A stretch of DNA of 64,000 bases, from NCBI RefSeq assembly GCF_004322855.1, contig NZ_CP036402.1, positions 3,286,001 through 3,350,000 of the forward strand, written 5' to 3'. The stretch comes from Egibacter rhizosphaerae. Lineage in GTDB: Bacteria > Actinomycetota > Nitriliruptoria > Euzebyales > Egibacteraceae. The position numbers and the translations under genes are program-made. The notes under the pieces are model-generated. The model saw only the letters and a list, made by a program, of their open reading frames with translations, was not told the DNA's origin and did not search any database. Below are positions 6,359-15,556 of this stretch, in pieces. Each line of letters opens with the position of its first letter. Position 1 is the stretch's first letter.

Positions 6359-7357
6359 TTGACCACCACACACACCAGCCTGGGGACCCAGCGTCGCACG
6401 TCGGCGCTCGTTCTCGGGCTGGTGCTCGTCCTCTTCGCGATCCCGACGCCGGCCTCGGCCGACACCGAACCCGAGGATGTCGAGGACCGGCCCGCGATGT
6501 CGTTGCGGGTCAGTCCCGCGGTGATGGAGGTGGACCACGCACCGGGCGGCACCGTTGAGCCGCTGCGGGTGGACAACACCGGCAGCGAGCCCGTGGAGGT
6601 CGTGGCCGAGGTCACCGAGTTCACCGTCACCGAGCACGGCACGACCGAGTTCGCCGGCCCCGACGAGCTGTCGGCGGCCGACTGGGTCACGCTCGAGGAG
6701 ACCGAGTTCGCCCTCGAGCCCGACGAGCGACACGACCTCGACGTGACCGTCGACGTGCCCGAGGACGCGGAGCCCGGCGAACGCTACGTCAGCGTCATCC
6801 TCGCGGTGCCCTCCGCCGATGGGGAGGGCAACATCTCGCTGACCCACCGGGTCGCCGCCAAGCTGTACATCGAGGTGCCCGGCGACCAGATCGAGCAGCT
6901 CGAGCTCGGCGAGCTCAGCGGTCCGGCCGTGATCGATCGCGGACCCGCGGAGTTCGAGCTCGCGGTGCACAACCGCGGCAACATCCACCGCACCTTCCAG
7001 GAGGAGGGGCGCCTGACCGCCACCACGGGCGAGGGCGACTTCGCGTTCGAGAACTTCACCGTGCTCGGCGACGGCACGCGCCTCGTCGAGGGTGTCTGGC
7101 GCGACCCACCCATCCTGTGTCTGGGATGCACCGTCGAGGTGACCGCCGACGACGGACAAGGCGGCGAGGTCGTGGCCACCACGAGCGTGCTCGTGTTCCC
7201 GTGGCAACTCTCCCTTGCCGGTCTGCTCGCGGGCCTTGGCCTGTTGATGTTGCTGCTCGCTCGTCGCCGCCGTCGTGCCGAGAAGCGCCGCGGCCAGGGA
7301 GACGTGACCCCTCCGCTGTCCGACGAGCCGGCCGCCCCCGTGCACGTCGCCGGATAA
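6359..7357 (+). CDS. DUF916/WxL-partner-like membrane-anchored surface protein
   Basis: 332 aa from a TTG codon 2 bp after the upstream stop, indicating translational coupling. A signal peptide covers residues 1-35 (cleavage near PASA-DTEP). It is followed by an Ig-like domain with VSPAVMEVDHAPGG and PLRVDNTGSEPVEV, the usual opening of DUF916-type proteins that bind WxL proteins and peptidoglycan. A second beta domain spans ~190-270. One transmembrane helix (~282-302, LAGLLAGLGLLMLLLA) and an Arg-rich cytoplasmic tail end the protein. In Firmicutes such proteins act with WxL surface proteins; here the neighbour has the same general type. Confidence 0.7.
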   Translation: MTTTHTSLGTQRRTSALVLGLVLVLFAIPTPASADTEPEDVEDRPAMSLRVSPAVMEVDHAPGGTVEPLRVDNTGSEPVEVVAEVTEFTVTEHGTTEFAGPDELSAADWVTLEETEFALEPDERHDLDVTVDVPEDAEPGERYVSVILAVPSADGEGNISLTHRVAAKLYIEVPGDQIEQLELGELSGPAVIDRGPAEFELAVHNRGNIHRTFQEEGRLTATTGEGDFAFENFTVLGDGTRLVEGVWRDPPILCLGCTVEVTADDGQGGEVVATTSVLVFPWQLSLAGLLAGLGLLMLLLARRRRRAEKRRGQGDVTPPLSDEPAAPVHVAG

Positions 7358-7431
7358 CCGAGCCGGTTCACGGGGAGGTCGCCGATGGGCGTCTGCGGGC
7401 GGCCGCGACGACGGGCGCGGCCGTCTGTCTG

Positions 7432-8115
7432 CTACGAGTACCTACCGCCTGGCAGGAGCCGCCGGGAATCCTCATTTGACAACTGCCGCAACGCATCGAT
7501 GACGCTCATGAGGTGCTCGCGCATGATCTTCTCCGCTTGCTCGGCTTCCCCGGCAACGATCGCCTCAACGAGCTCGTCGTGCTCGCGGAGTCCGACTTGG
7601 GGACGCCCGGGCAGCAGCGCCACGCCGAAGTGGTATCGGACGCTCTCGTAACGCAGCCGCTCGAGGAGCTTTGCGACCGTGTCCTGTCGAGCCATCTCGC
7701 GGACAGCGTCATGAACGGCGTGGGTCAGGGTGCTATAGCGGACGATGTCGCTGTCCTCGACGGCCTCGCGCATCCCGGCGATGAGCTCCCGCAGCCGTTC
7801 GCGCTCATCGTCGGTTGCGCTGCGGGCGGCTTTGGCGGCGGCAAGGCCCTCCAGGACGGCACGGGCCTCGGTGATCTCGATCGCTTCGTCCAGGCTGATG
7901 GCGCGGACCTTGGCGCCCCGGTTGCGCTCGCGCTCCACGAGGCCCTCTCCGTCGAGCTGGATGAGGGCCTGGCGAACGGCTGCTCGGGTTTCGTCGAAGC
8001 GCCTGGAGAGTTCGGCCTCGACGAGGCGCTCGCCCGGGGCGAACTCACCTTCGAGGATCGCCGTTCGTAGCTGCGTGCCGAGGTCGTCGGCGCGTTGGTC
8101 GCGACTCGTGCTCAT
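7432..8115 (-). CDS. GntR-family regulator, FCD subfamily
   Basis: 227 aa from ATG 8115. The winged helix-turn-helix covers residues ~10-75 (AILEGEFAPGERLVEAELSR ... AAVRQALIQLDGEGLVER), and an all-helical FCD ligand-binding domain covers ~85-210. FCD domains bind small carboxylic acids, often through a metal held by Asp and His residues; HAVHDAV and REHDELVEAI provide candidates. It is transcribed away from the Bug-type lipoprotein and catabolic genes that follow, and it most likely controls them from the shared intergenic region. The identity of the effector is unknown. Confidence 0.85.
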   Translation of the reverse strand: MSTSRDQRADDLGTQLRTAILEGEFAPGERLVEAELSRRFDETRAAVRQALIQLDGEGLVERERNRGAKVRAISLDEAIEITEARAVLEGLAAAKAARSATDDERERLRELIAGMREAVEDSDIVRYSTLTHAVHDAVREMARQDTVAKLLERLRYESVRYHFGVALLPGRPQVGLREHDELVEAIVAGEAEQAEKIMREHLMSVIDALRQLSNEDSRRLLPGGRYS

Positions 8116-8242
8116 GGCCTGCCACCTCGTCATCTGCGGGCCCCCGCCCGGCGGTCGCGGATACCCGGACCGCCGCCGTGGGGCGACTGTACTGGCCCAT
8201 GAACTTGTTCGCCTTCACGGCGTCACAATAGTCTAAGAAATC

Positions 8243-8260
8243 GTTGACAATATGGTTGAC
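8243..8260. promoter_or_regulatory. Candidate GntR operator and promoter
   Basis: GTTGAC occurs twice (8243-8248 and 8255-8260), separated by an AT-rich six bases, in an otherwise GC-rich divergent intergenic region (8116-8390). TTGACA at 8244-8249 could be a -35 box. The position between regulator and catabolic operon makes it the best operator candidate. Confidence 0.35.
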
Positions 8261-8390
8261 GCGATCGTGTGTGTCGCGCATGCTCGAGTTCGCCGTCACG
8301 AGGCGACGCTCGGTACACCGCGTCCGGACGAAGGGTGACCGGGTGGCGGGGCGCGTGACCGCGCGCCCCGCACGGGAGAAAGGGTCGAGG

Positions 8391-9857
8391 ATGCGCGAGC
8401 AGAAGCCAGGGCCGCAGTTCACCCATCCGGGGCGGTCGCACGGACACGCGGCGCGAGGTCGCAAGGGGGCCGTTAGCCAGGTGGTCGGGGCGGCGACGCC
8501 GAATGACTCGGCGCCCCTGCACGGCCGGTCGTCCCGCACCGGCTCGCCCCTTGGAGCGCCCGTCGGCGGTCTGCGACGGGCGCACCCCCCGGCGCGAGGG
8601 CGCCTCGTTCTGCTGGCCGGACTCCTGGCGCTGGTCTTCGCGACGGCGGCCTGCGCGGCCGACGATGACGGGGGCGACGATGGCGGGGACGCGGAAGCCG
8701 AGCAGCTCGATGACGCCGACGCTGACGCTGACGATGCTGACGAGGACGACTCCGCTGAGGACGACGAGGACGAGGTGGTGGAGCCCGACGCCGACGAGGG
8801 CGAAGTCGACGAAGGCGCCTTCTACCACGACACCGTGCTGGAGATGTTCATCGCGACCGACACTGGTGGTGGCACCGACACGCAGGGCCGTTTCCTCGCG
8901 CCGTACTTCGCGGAGCACATCCCGGGGAATCCGTCGGTGCAGCCGGTGAACGTTCCTGGCGCGGGCGGCATCGTCGGCAGCAACGAGTGGTGGATGGATC
9001 GAGACCACGAGGAGGCCGACTCCATCTACTTCAGCTTCGCGTCGGGACTCTTCCCGTGGGTGTTCCAGGAGGAGGCCCTCGAACTGGACTATGCCCAAAT
9101 GGAAGGGCTCATGGGGATCCAGACTGGGGGCCTGGCCTACGTGAACCCTGACGAGACCGGCATCGAGAACGTCGAGGACTTCATCGAGGAGGCGCAGAGC
9201 GGCGAAGTCGAGTTCATCGCAGGGGAGCAGACGCCCGACAGCCTCGGAATCGTCTTCATGCTCGCCTACGACATGCTCGACCTCAACCACGACGTGATCA
9301 TGGGTTACGAGGGTCGTGGGCCCGCTCGCCCAGCCTTCGAGCAGGGCGAGCTCAACATCAACTGGGACACGACTGCGTCGCTGCCGGAGCAGGTCGATCC
9401 CCTCATCGAGGATGGCTCGGCGGTCCCGGTATTCACCGCGGGCCAGGTCGAAGACGGCGAGCTCGTCGAGGACGTAGCGCTCGCCGAGGAGTACGACGTC
9501 CCAACCTTTGACGAGATGTACGAGGAGATCCATGGCGAGGCTCCCGGCGGCCCGGAGTTCGAGGCCTATATCGAGGCGGTCAACGCTGGATTCACCGTCT
9601 CCAAGGTGATGTGGCTACACGAGGACGCGCCACAGGAGGCCAAGGACGAGCTCCACGAGGGCTTCGAACGCATCGTTGAAGACGAGGAGTTCCAGGAGGA
9701 GGCTGAGGAGTTCCTCGACACGCACGCCTACGACATCCTCATCGGCGACGAGGTCGAGGCTGCGGCCAGCAACCTCATCGACTGGGACCCGGAGGTCCAG
9801 GATTTCGTTCTCGACTTCATCGTCGAGGAGCACGACCACCCCGATCCCCGGGAGTAG
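8391..9857 (+). CDS. Bug/TctC-type substrate-binding lipoprotein
   Basis: About 488 aa from ATG 8391. The N-terminus is long and ragged, and GTG codons near 8480 are alternative starts. A lipoprotein signal ends in A-T-A-A-C, followed by an extremely acidic Asp/Glu/Ala linker of ~60 residues. The binding domain has the Bug/TctC fingerprint: GGGTDTQGRFLAPYF, then NVPGAGGIVGSNEWW. Bug proteins bind carboxylates and deliver them to TctA/TctB membrane partners, which are not found in this window. It opens a catabolic gene row, so the ligand is presumably the substrate of those enzymes. Confidence 0.8.
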   Translation: MREQKPGPQFTHPGRSHGHAARGRKGAVSQVVGAATPNDSAPLHGRSSRTGSPLGAPVGGLRRAHPPARGRLVLLAGLLALVFATAACAADDDGGDDGGDAEAEQLDDADADADDADEDDSAEDDEDEVVEPDADEGEVDEGAFYHDTVLEMFIATDTGGGTDTQGRFLAPYFAEHIPGNPSVQPVNVPGAGGIVGSNEWWMDRDHEEADSIYFSFASGLFPWVFQEEALELDYAQMEGLMGIQTGGLAYVNPDETGIENVEDFIEEAQSGEVEFIAGEQTPDSLGIVFMLAYDMLDLNHDVIMGYEGRGPARPAFEQGELNINWDTTASLPEQVDPLIEDGSAVPVFTAGQVEDGELVEDVALAEEYDVPTFDEMYEEIHGEAPGGPEFEAYIEAVNAGFTVSKVMWLHEDAPQEAKDELHEGFERIVEDEEFQEEAEEFLDTHAYDILIGDEVEAAASNLIDWDPEVQDFVLDFIVEEHDHPDPRE

Positions 9858-9964
9858 ACGCGCGGGCGGGTGGGGACTGGTCGGCCGCCCCGGGTCCGTC
9901 CCCGCCCGCCCGTCCTGTCGGGCCGCCGCCTCCTGCACCAACGCACCGTGACCGGCCGAACTCG

Positions 9965-10762
9965 ATGGGGGCCATCCCAGTGGAAGACGACGCAACGACG
10001 TTCGAGGTTCGCAACCGCATCGCGACAGTGACCCTGAACCGCCCGGCGCGGCTGAACGCAATCGGACAGCAAGCGCGCGAGGAGCTGATCGCGCACTTCG
10101 CTCGGGTCAACGACGACGAGGAGATCTGGGCGGCGGTGGTAACCGGTGCCGGCACCCGGGCGTTCTCGGTCGGCGGCGACCTCAAGGAGATGAGCGATTA
10201 CGGCCGAGAGCGCACGTCGTTCCCGGTGCCGATGGGAGGCACGCAGCGCAACCTCTACGAGTCGCTGCTGGAGGTCTACAAACCCACGATCGCCGCGGTC
10301 GACGGCTACGCGATCGCGGGTGGGTTCGAACTCGCGATGGCGTGCGACCTGCGGGTGGCGGGCCGCGGCTCGCAGTTCGGGATGCCCGAGGCGCAGCGGG
10401 GACTCGGGGCCAACTTCGCCAGCGTTGTCCTCCCCCGCCTCGTTCCTCGCGGAATTGCCCTCGAGCTGCTGTACACCGGGCGGTTCGCATCCGCGGAGGA
10501 GGCCGAGCGGTGGGGCCTCGTGAACAGCCTCGTCGAGGACGGCGCCGCGCTCGATGCGGCGCTCGCTCTCGCCGAGCGGCTCACCGCGAACGCGCCACTC
10601 AGCCTCCGGCGCTACAAGCACATGGCCACGAAGGGCTGGGAGCTCCCGGTCTCCGCGGCGCTCCGCCTCGACGCGGGCCCCAACCCATACGTGAGCGCCG
10701 ACCGCGAGGAGGGCGTCGCGGCCTTCAACGCGGGCCGCGAACCCCAGTGGGCGGGCCGCTGA
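9965..10762 (+). CDS. Enoyl-CoA hydratase/isomerase (crotonase) family
   Basis: 265 aa crotonase. It has the CoA-binding and oxyanion-hole segments TLNRPARLNAIG and AFSVGGDLKEM. Both Glu residues used by classic enoyl-CoA hydratases are present: Glu122 in AGGFELAMACD and Glu142 in FGMPEAQRG. Active hydration of an unsaturated acyl-CoA is therefore plausible. The C-terminal helix set (FASAEEAERWGLVNSLV) is normal and the length is typical. It lies between the binding lipoprotein and an HMG-CoA-lyase-like gene, suggesting sequential steps in breakdown of an imported acid. Confidence 0.85.
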   Translation: MGAIPVEDDATTFEVRNRIATVTLNRPARLNAIGQQAREELIAHFARVNDDEEIWAAVVTGAGTRAFSVGGDLKEMSDYGRERTSFPVPMGGTQRNLYESLLEVYKPTIAAVDGYAIAGGFELAMACDLRVAGRGSQFGMPEAQRGLGANFASVVLPRLVPRGIALELLYTGRFASAEEAERWGLVNSLVEDGAALDAALALAERLTANAPLSLRRYKHMATKGWELPVSAALRLDAGPNPYVSADREEGVAAFNAGREPQWAGR

Positions 10763-10815
10763 CCGGCCGCCGAGCACCTCGCCCGCCTACTGACCCCGTC
10801 GACCTGGAGTGAGGC

Positions 10816-11928
10816 ATGAGCAATCCGCAGGTCCACCTTGTCGAGGAAAGCATGCGTGAGGGCATGCAGATCGAGAGCGTCGAAATCACCACCGAGGCCA
10901 AGATCCGCTTGCTCGACGCCCTGTCGGCAACGGGACTACGTCGCATCATCGTCGGATCGTTCGTGAGTCCGAAGTGGGTGCCGCAGATGGCCGACATCGA
11001 GGACGTGATCGCTGGCTTCACCCCGGCCCCCGGAGTCGAGTACACCGCGCTCACGCTGAACCGGCGGGGCTGGGAGCGGATGCAGGCCCATATGCCGCCG
11101 CTGGTGGCGCGCAGTGAGCGGCCACAGACGGTGGCCCACCTCTGTGACGTCTTCCCGCGGCGCAACGCGAACCGCTCACAGCAGGACGAGATCGACGGCT
11201 GGTCGCGGACCATCGAGGGCGCGCGGGAGTCGGGTGCGACCGAGGCGGGCATCGGCGCGAACGCGGCTTGGGGGTCGAACTGGGTCGGCGGGTTCAGCGC
11301 GGGGGACGTCATCGCCCTGCTCGAGCGGCAGGACGCGGCCTGGCGCGAGGCAGGCATCGACGTGGCCAGCGTCTTCCTTGGCGACCCGATGGGGTGGAAC
11401 GCGCCACACGAGGTCCGTGAGACGGTGGAGCGGATCGCGGCGCGCTGGCCCGAGGTGCGCCGGCTGCACCTGCATCTGCACAATACTCGGGGCCTCGCGT
11501 TGGCCTCGGCGTACGCAGCGATCGAGGCGCTCGACGACCGTTACGAGGTCACGATCGATGCCTCGGTCGGTGGCTTCGGTGGCTGCCCCTACTGCGGCAA
11601 CGGCCGAGCGGCGGGCATGATCCCCACTGAGGATCTCGTCCACCTCCTCGGGGCCATGGACATCTCGACTGGCGTCGACATGGACCGCCTGCTCGACGCG
11701 GTCGAGGTGGCCGAGGAAGTGGTGGGTCGCGCACTGTACGGCCACGTCTCCAAGGCCGGGCCGCGCCCGACCTCCGTCGACGAGCTCTACCCGATGGACC
11801 TGCCGCTCGTGGAGACACTCGAGGAGGCCACCCACTTCCGCGATCGGTCGGTGGTCGGCGACGGGGCGGGTCGTCGCCCGTGGCCGGAACCGATCGTGTC
11901 GCAGCAGAGGCAACGCGTTGTCAGCTAG
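10816..11928 (+). CDS. HMG-CoA lyase-like aldolase (pyruvate carboxyltransferase family)
   Basis: 370 aa TIM-barrel enzyme of the HMGL-like family that cleaves or forms C-C bonds next to a thioester. MREGMQIES at 13-21 corresponds to the catalytic R-[DE]-G-x-Q strand. HLHLHNTRG carries the metal-binding His residues. GGFGGCPYCGNGRAAGM holds the Cys-containing active-site loop characteristic of HMG-CoA lyases. A strong ribosome site (GGAGTGAGG) precedes the ATG. The last 11 bp overlap the acyl-CoA synthetase start. Substrate is unknown; a 3-hydroxy-3-methyl-type acyl-CoA would suit crotonase and lyase acting in sequence. Confidence 0.83.
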   Translation: MSNPQVHLVEESMREGMQIESVEITTEAKIRLLDALSATGLRRIIVGSFVSPKWVPQMADIEDVIAGFTPAPGVEYTALTLNRRGWERMQAHMPPLVARSERPQTVAHLCDVFPRRNANRSQQDEIDGWSRTIEGARESGATEAGIGANAAWGSNWVGGFSAGDVIALLERQDAAWREAGIDVASVFLGDPMGWNAPHEVRETVERIAARWPEVRRLHLHLHNTRGLALASAYAAIEALDDRYEVTIDASVGGFGGCPYCGNGRAAGMIPTEDLVHLLGAMDISTGVDMDRLLDAVEVAEEVVGRALYGHVSKAGPRPTSVDELYPMDLPLVETLEEATHFRDRSVVGDGAGRRPWPEPIVSQQRQRVVS

Positions 11929-14089
11929 GACCGCGGCGGTCGGGACACTACTCCGTCCGCGCAGCGTCGCGTTCATCGGTGCGAGCCGTGACGAGGAGAA
12001 GCTGAGCGGGTGGCCCTTGCGGAACCTCGTCCAGGCCGGGTTCAACGGTGACGTGTACGCGGTGGGGCGCGGGGGCGGGCGACTGCACGGCGCTCCCGTG
12101 CTTGCCTCCCCTGCCGAGCTGCCGCACCCCATCGACGTGGCCTTCGTGACGCTTCCGGCGGCGGCGAGCGAGGAGGCTGTCGCAGAACTCCTCGAGGTCG
12201 GCGTGGGGATCATCGTGATCGCGGCGAACGGCTTCGCCGAGACCGGCTCTGAGGACGACCGCGATCGCCAGGCCCGCCTCGTCGAACGGGTCCGTGCGGC
12301 CGGAGCGCACCTGCTCGGCCCGAACACCAACGGCGTGTACAACTACGTCGACGGCATCCCCCTCGGCTACAACTACGTCCACGCGCGACCTCAAGCCCCC
12401 GGCAGCGTCGGGCTCGTCTCGCACAGCGGGGCGCTGGTCAGCACGATCGCGCCGATGGTCGCCAAGCAGGGCAGCGGTATAAGCCACTTCGTGTCGTGCG
12501 GCAACGAGGCTGACCTCGACCTGCTCGACGCGGTCGCCTTCCTGGTCGACGACGCCGACACGGGGGTGATCGGTGTGCTCCTCGACAGCGTCGCCGAGCC
12601 GGGCCGCTTCCGCGAGCTCGTCCGCGCGGCTCAAGCCGCCGGCAAGGAAGTCGTCGCGCTGAAGCTCGGAGCCTCCGACCGTGGCGAGGCGGCGGCGACT
12701 GCGCACGCCTCACGGATGGGCGGTGCCCACGCGGCCTACGAGAGCCTCTTCGCCGACGAGGGCGTGTGGCAGGCCCAGACCCCGGAGTCGTTCACGCTCC
12801 TCGCAACCATGGTGGCCGAGGGGCGCGCCCCCCGGCGCCCGAGTGTGACGGCCGCCAGCACATCCGGTGCGGGCGCGGTCTCGGTAGCCGATTGGTGTGA
12901 CGAGCTCGGCGTCGGGCTCGCGTCGCTCTCTCCCGCGACGGCCGAGGCGATGCGGCGGCCCGGCTCACGGGCGCAAGCGATGAACCCTTTCGACCTCGGG
13001 GCCGGTCGGGTGCAGGAGTCGGAGGCCTATCTGCGTACCCTCGCGGCGGCGGAGGAGACGGGGCTGCTCCTCGTCGTGCTGACCAGACTGCAGAGCGTCG
13101 ATCGGCGGGCGTTCGTCGTCGACGCCGTGGCGAGCGCGGCGCGTGCCGAGCCCGACCTGCCGGTTCTCGTGGTCGGCGGGGGTGACATGGAACCCGACGA
13201 GGAGGAGGCGTTACGCGCCGCCGCGGTCCCGGTCGGCACGACCGCCGATGTGGTCCTCGCGGCGCGCAGCGCCATCCACCGGCTACGTGGCCTGCCGGTG
13301 GGCTGCGATGTCAACGTCGCAGCGGTGGCCCGATGGAGCGTCCCCGCCCCAGGCGAGTCCTCCGTCGGCGCGGTCGGTGCGTCGAGTGGCGAGCCGAGCG
13401 AACACGAGACTGAGGTCGCGATCGCGAGTCCCCCCGTGGCGTGGTCGGAGGCGGAGAGCCTCGCAACACTGAAGGCGGCCGGTTGCAGTGTCACTGCCCG
13501 CGTCGTCCCACCCGACGCAGACCTCGTGGCCGGGGAGGCGGACCGGGTCGGCTACCCGCTGGTGCTGAAGGGCTCGATGCCGGGGGTGGCGCACAAGAGC
13601 GATCACGGACTCGTCGTCAAGGGGCTCGACGACGCGGACGAGGTCCGGCAGGCGCTCTCGACGGTCTCCGCCCGGGCGGCGCGGCTGCGCGGTGGGACGC
13701 TTGACGGCATCGTGCTCGCCCCGATGGTCCGCGACGCTGTAGAGCTCGTCGTTGCCGCCCGCCGGGACCCCGACTTCGGCGTCACCCTGCTCTGGGGATG
13801 GGGCGGAACGATGACGGAGTTGCTCCGCGACGTCGTCGTCGAGCCGTGCCCGCTGGGCGAGGGGGCGATCACCCGTCTCGTGGGCGGCACCCGTGTCGGC
13901 TCGCTGCTCACCGGGTTCCGTGGGGCCGCCGCCGCCGACCTCGCCGCGCTGGCGCGTGAGGCGGCGACCCTGACAAAGCTCCTCGAGGGGCGGGACGACA
14001 TCGACGCCGTGGAGGTGAACCCGCTATTCGTCCGGCCGGCCGGCGAAGGCGTCGTCGTGGCTGATGCGCTCGTCGTCCCGCGCAGCTAA
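11918..14089 (+). CDS. ADP-forming acyl-CoA synthetase family protein
   Basis: 723 aa fused alpha+beta acyl-CoA synthetase (NDP-forming). Order: CoA-binding Rossmann domain (RPRSVAFIGASRDEEKLSG, residues 14-31), succinyl-CoA-ligase-like domains (LLGPNTNGVYN; GLVSHSGALVS; a His in ATAHASRMGG that matches the transferred-phosphate region), and a C-terminal ATP-grasp domain (~505-723) with YPLVLKGSMPGVAHKSDHG. The start is TTG, overlapping the lyase gene by 11 bp. It would activate a free acid to its CoA thioester at the cost of ATP, the logical first step after uptake by the Bug-type system. Confidence 0.85.
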   Translation: MSARTAAVGTLLRPRSVAFIGASRDEEKLSGWPLRNLVQAGFNGDVYAVGRGGGRLHGAPVLASPAELPHPIDVAFVTLPAAASEEAVAELLEVGVGIIVIAANGFAETGSEDDRDRQARLVERVRAAGAHLLGPNTNGVYNYVDGIPLGYNYVHARPQAPGSVGLVSHSGALVSTIAPMVAKQGSGISHFVSCGNEADLDLLDAVAFLVDDADTGVIGVLLDSVAEPGRFRELVRAAQAAGKEVVALKLGASDRGEAAATAHASRMGGAHAAYESLFADEGVWQAQTPESFTLLATMVAEGRAPRRPSVTAASTSGAGAVSVADWCDELGVGLASLSPATAEAMRRPGSRAQAMNPFDLGAGRVQESEAYLRTLAAAEETGLLLVVLTRLQSVDRRAFVVDAVASAARAEPDLPVLVVGGGDMEPDEEEALRAAAVPVGTTADVVLAARSAIHRLRGLPVGCDVNVAAVARWSVPAPGESSVGAVGASSGEPSEHETEVAIASPPVAWSEAESLATLKAAGCSVTARVVPPDADLVAGEADRVGYPLVLKGSMPGVAHKSDHGLVVKGLDDADEVRQALSTVSARAARLRGGTLDGIVLAPMVRDAVELVVAARRDPDFGVTLLWGWGGTMTELLRDVVVEPCPLGEGAITRLVGGTRVGSLLTGFRGAAAADLAALAREAATLTKLLEGRDDIDAVEVNPLFVRPAGEGVVVADALVVPRS

Positions 14090-14122
14090 TTCCACACCCG
14101 CGACGCGAACGAAGGGTCCGAA

Positions 14123-14470
14123 ATGGAGAACGAGCAGGCACCCGCCTACGGGGCGCAGGCCCCCCACCGTCAGGCGCTACGCGAGTTCGCGCCCAAGCTG
14201 ATGGAGCTCACCGACGACGTCGTTTTCGGTGACGTCTGGGAGCGCGCCGAACTCGGCCAGCGCGACCGTAGCCTGATCACCGTCGCGGCGCTCGTTGCGC
14301 TCAACCGCGAGGATCAATTGCGCCGCCACATCCAGCGGGCCCTCGACAACGGAGTCACGCAGACCGAGCTCGTGGAGGTCATCACCCACCTCGCGTTCTA
14401 TTCCGGGTGGCCGACCGCGATGACCGCAGCGCGCATCGCGAAGGAGGCCTGCGACCAGCGGGACTCGTGA
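14123..14470 (+). CDS. Carboxymuconolactone decarboxylase-like small protein
   Basis: 115 aa. It matches the CMD fold: LGQRDRSLITVAALVALN, then EVITHLAFYSGWPTAMTAA, a standard CMD helix-turn signature. There is no CxxC, so it is not a peroxidase of the AhpD type and is closer to the true decarboxylase branch. Its position in the operon between acyl-CoA synthetase and dehydrogenase suggests a decarboxylation or lactone step. The reaction is not provable from sequence. Confidence 0.8.
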   Translation: MENEQAPAYGAQAPHRQALREFAPKLMELTDDVVFGDVWERAELGQRDRSLITVAALVALNREDQLRRHIQRALDNGVTQTELVEVITHLAFYSGWPTAMTAARIAKEACDQRDS

Positions 14471-14513
14471 GCGCTGCGCAGGGGCGCGGCGGGCAGCGAC
14501 CAAGGAGGGATTG

Positions 14514-15440
14514 ATGAAGGTTGGGTTCGTCGGCCTCGGCGTTATGGGGCAACGGATGGCTTCACGACTGCAGGACGACGGGTTCGAACTCGTCGTCCAC
14601 GACGTACGGGAGGATGCTGCTGGGGCCGTCGCGGGGGCAGCCTGGGCGGACAGCCCCCGCGAGGTCGCGGCGAGCTGCGAGGTGGTGCTCACCTCGCTGC
14701 CCGGCCCGCCGCAGGTCGCGGCAGTCGCCCTCGGCGAAAGTGGCCTCGCCGAGGGGCTCTCTCCGGGCAGCGCGGTGTTCGACTTGTCAACGAACTCGCG
14801 GCGCGTCGTGCTTGAGGTCGCCGATGGCCTCGCACGGGTCGGCGCGCACTTCTTCGACGCCCCGGTCAGCGGTGGACCCCGGGGCGCGGCATCGGGACGG
14901 CTCGCGATCTGGGTCGGCGGCGACGGGGAGGTGCTGGCGAAGCACGAGGCGGTGCTGCGCAGCCTCGGCGACGAGGTCCGCCACATCGGTGAGGTCGGTC
15001 AGGCGACCGTCGCGAAGCTCGTCCACAACTGCTGCAGCAACACCGTTCGGACGGTTCTGGCGGAGGCATTCACGATGGGCGTCAAGGCGGGGGTCGATCC
15101 GTTGACGCTCTGGTCGGCGCTGCGTCAAGGTGCGAACGGAAGGGCCCGGACGTTCGACCGACTCGCTGACCAGTTTCTAACCGGGCAATACGACCCGCCC
15201 TCGTTCGCCTTGGACCTTGCGCACAAGGACATGTCGTTGGCCGCCGAATTGGGGCGCGAGCTCGACGTGCCGATGCGCCTGTCCAGTCTCGTCCTCGAGG
15301 AGATGACCGAGGCGCTCAACCGCGGCTGGGGCGAGCGTGACAGCCGCGTGCCCATGTTGCTCCAGGTCGAGCGGGCCAACGTCGACATCCAAGTCTCCCG
15401 CGACGACATACAGGAAGTGCTCGACGCTGACCCGCCCTAG
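14514..15440 (+). CDS. 3-hydroxyisobutyrate-dehydrogenase-like oxidoreductase
   Basis: 308 aa from ATG 14514, five bases after AGGAGG at 14503-14508; an in-frame TTG just before is less likely. NAD(P)-binding motif GFVGLGVMG starts the protein. The substrate-binding strand DAPVSGGPRGAASGRLAI and the catalytic-Lys helix KLVHNCCSN near 168-176 are as in beta-hydroxyacid dehydrogenases. The C-terminal all-helical domain is complete. It is the last gene of the row and would oxidise a beta-hydroxy acid or reduce the corresponding semialdehyde. Confidence 0.85.
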   Translation: MKVGFVGLGVMGQRMASRLQDDGFELVVHDVREDAAGAVAGAAWADSPREVAASCEVVLTSLPGPPQVAAVALGESGLAEGLSPGSAVFDLSTNSRRVVLEVADGLARVGAHFFDAPVSGGPRGAASGRLAIWVGGDGEVLAKHEAVLRSLGDEVRHIGEVGQATVAKLVHNCCSNTVRTVLAEAFTMGVKAGVDPLTLWSALRQGANGRARTFDRLADQFLTGQYDPPSFALDLAHKDMSLAAELGRELDVPMRLSSLVLEEMTEALNRGWGERDSRVPMLLQVERANVDIQVSRDDIQEVLDADPP

Positions 15441-15556
15441 CAACCCGGCCCACGCACCCACCTCGATGGCTTCCACCCGGTCGAGGTTGCTGGACGACAG
15501 CGATCCCCAAACGGCTGAGACAGAGCCTCGAGTCCTTCGGCAGGGGACACGGGCGT

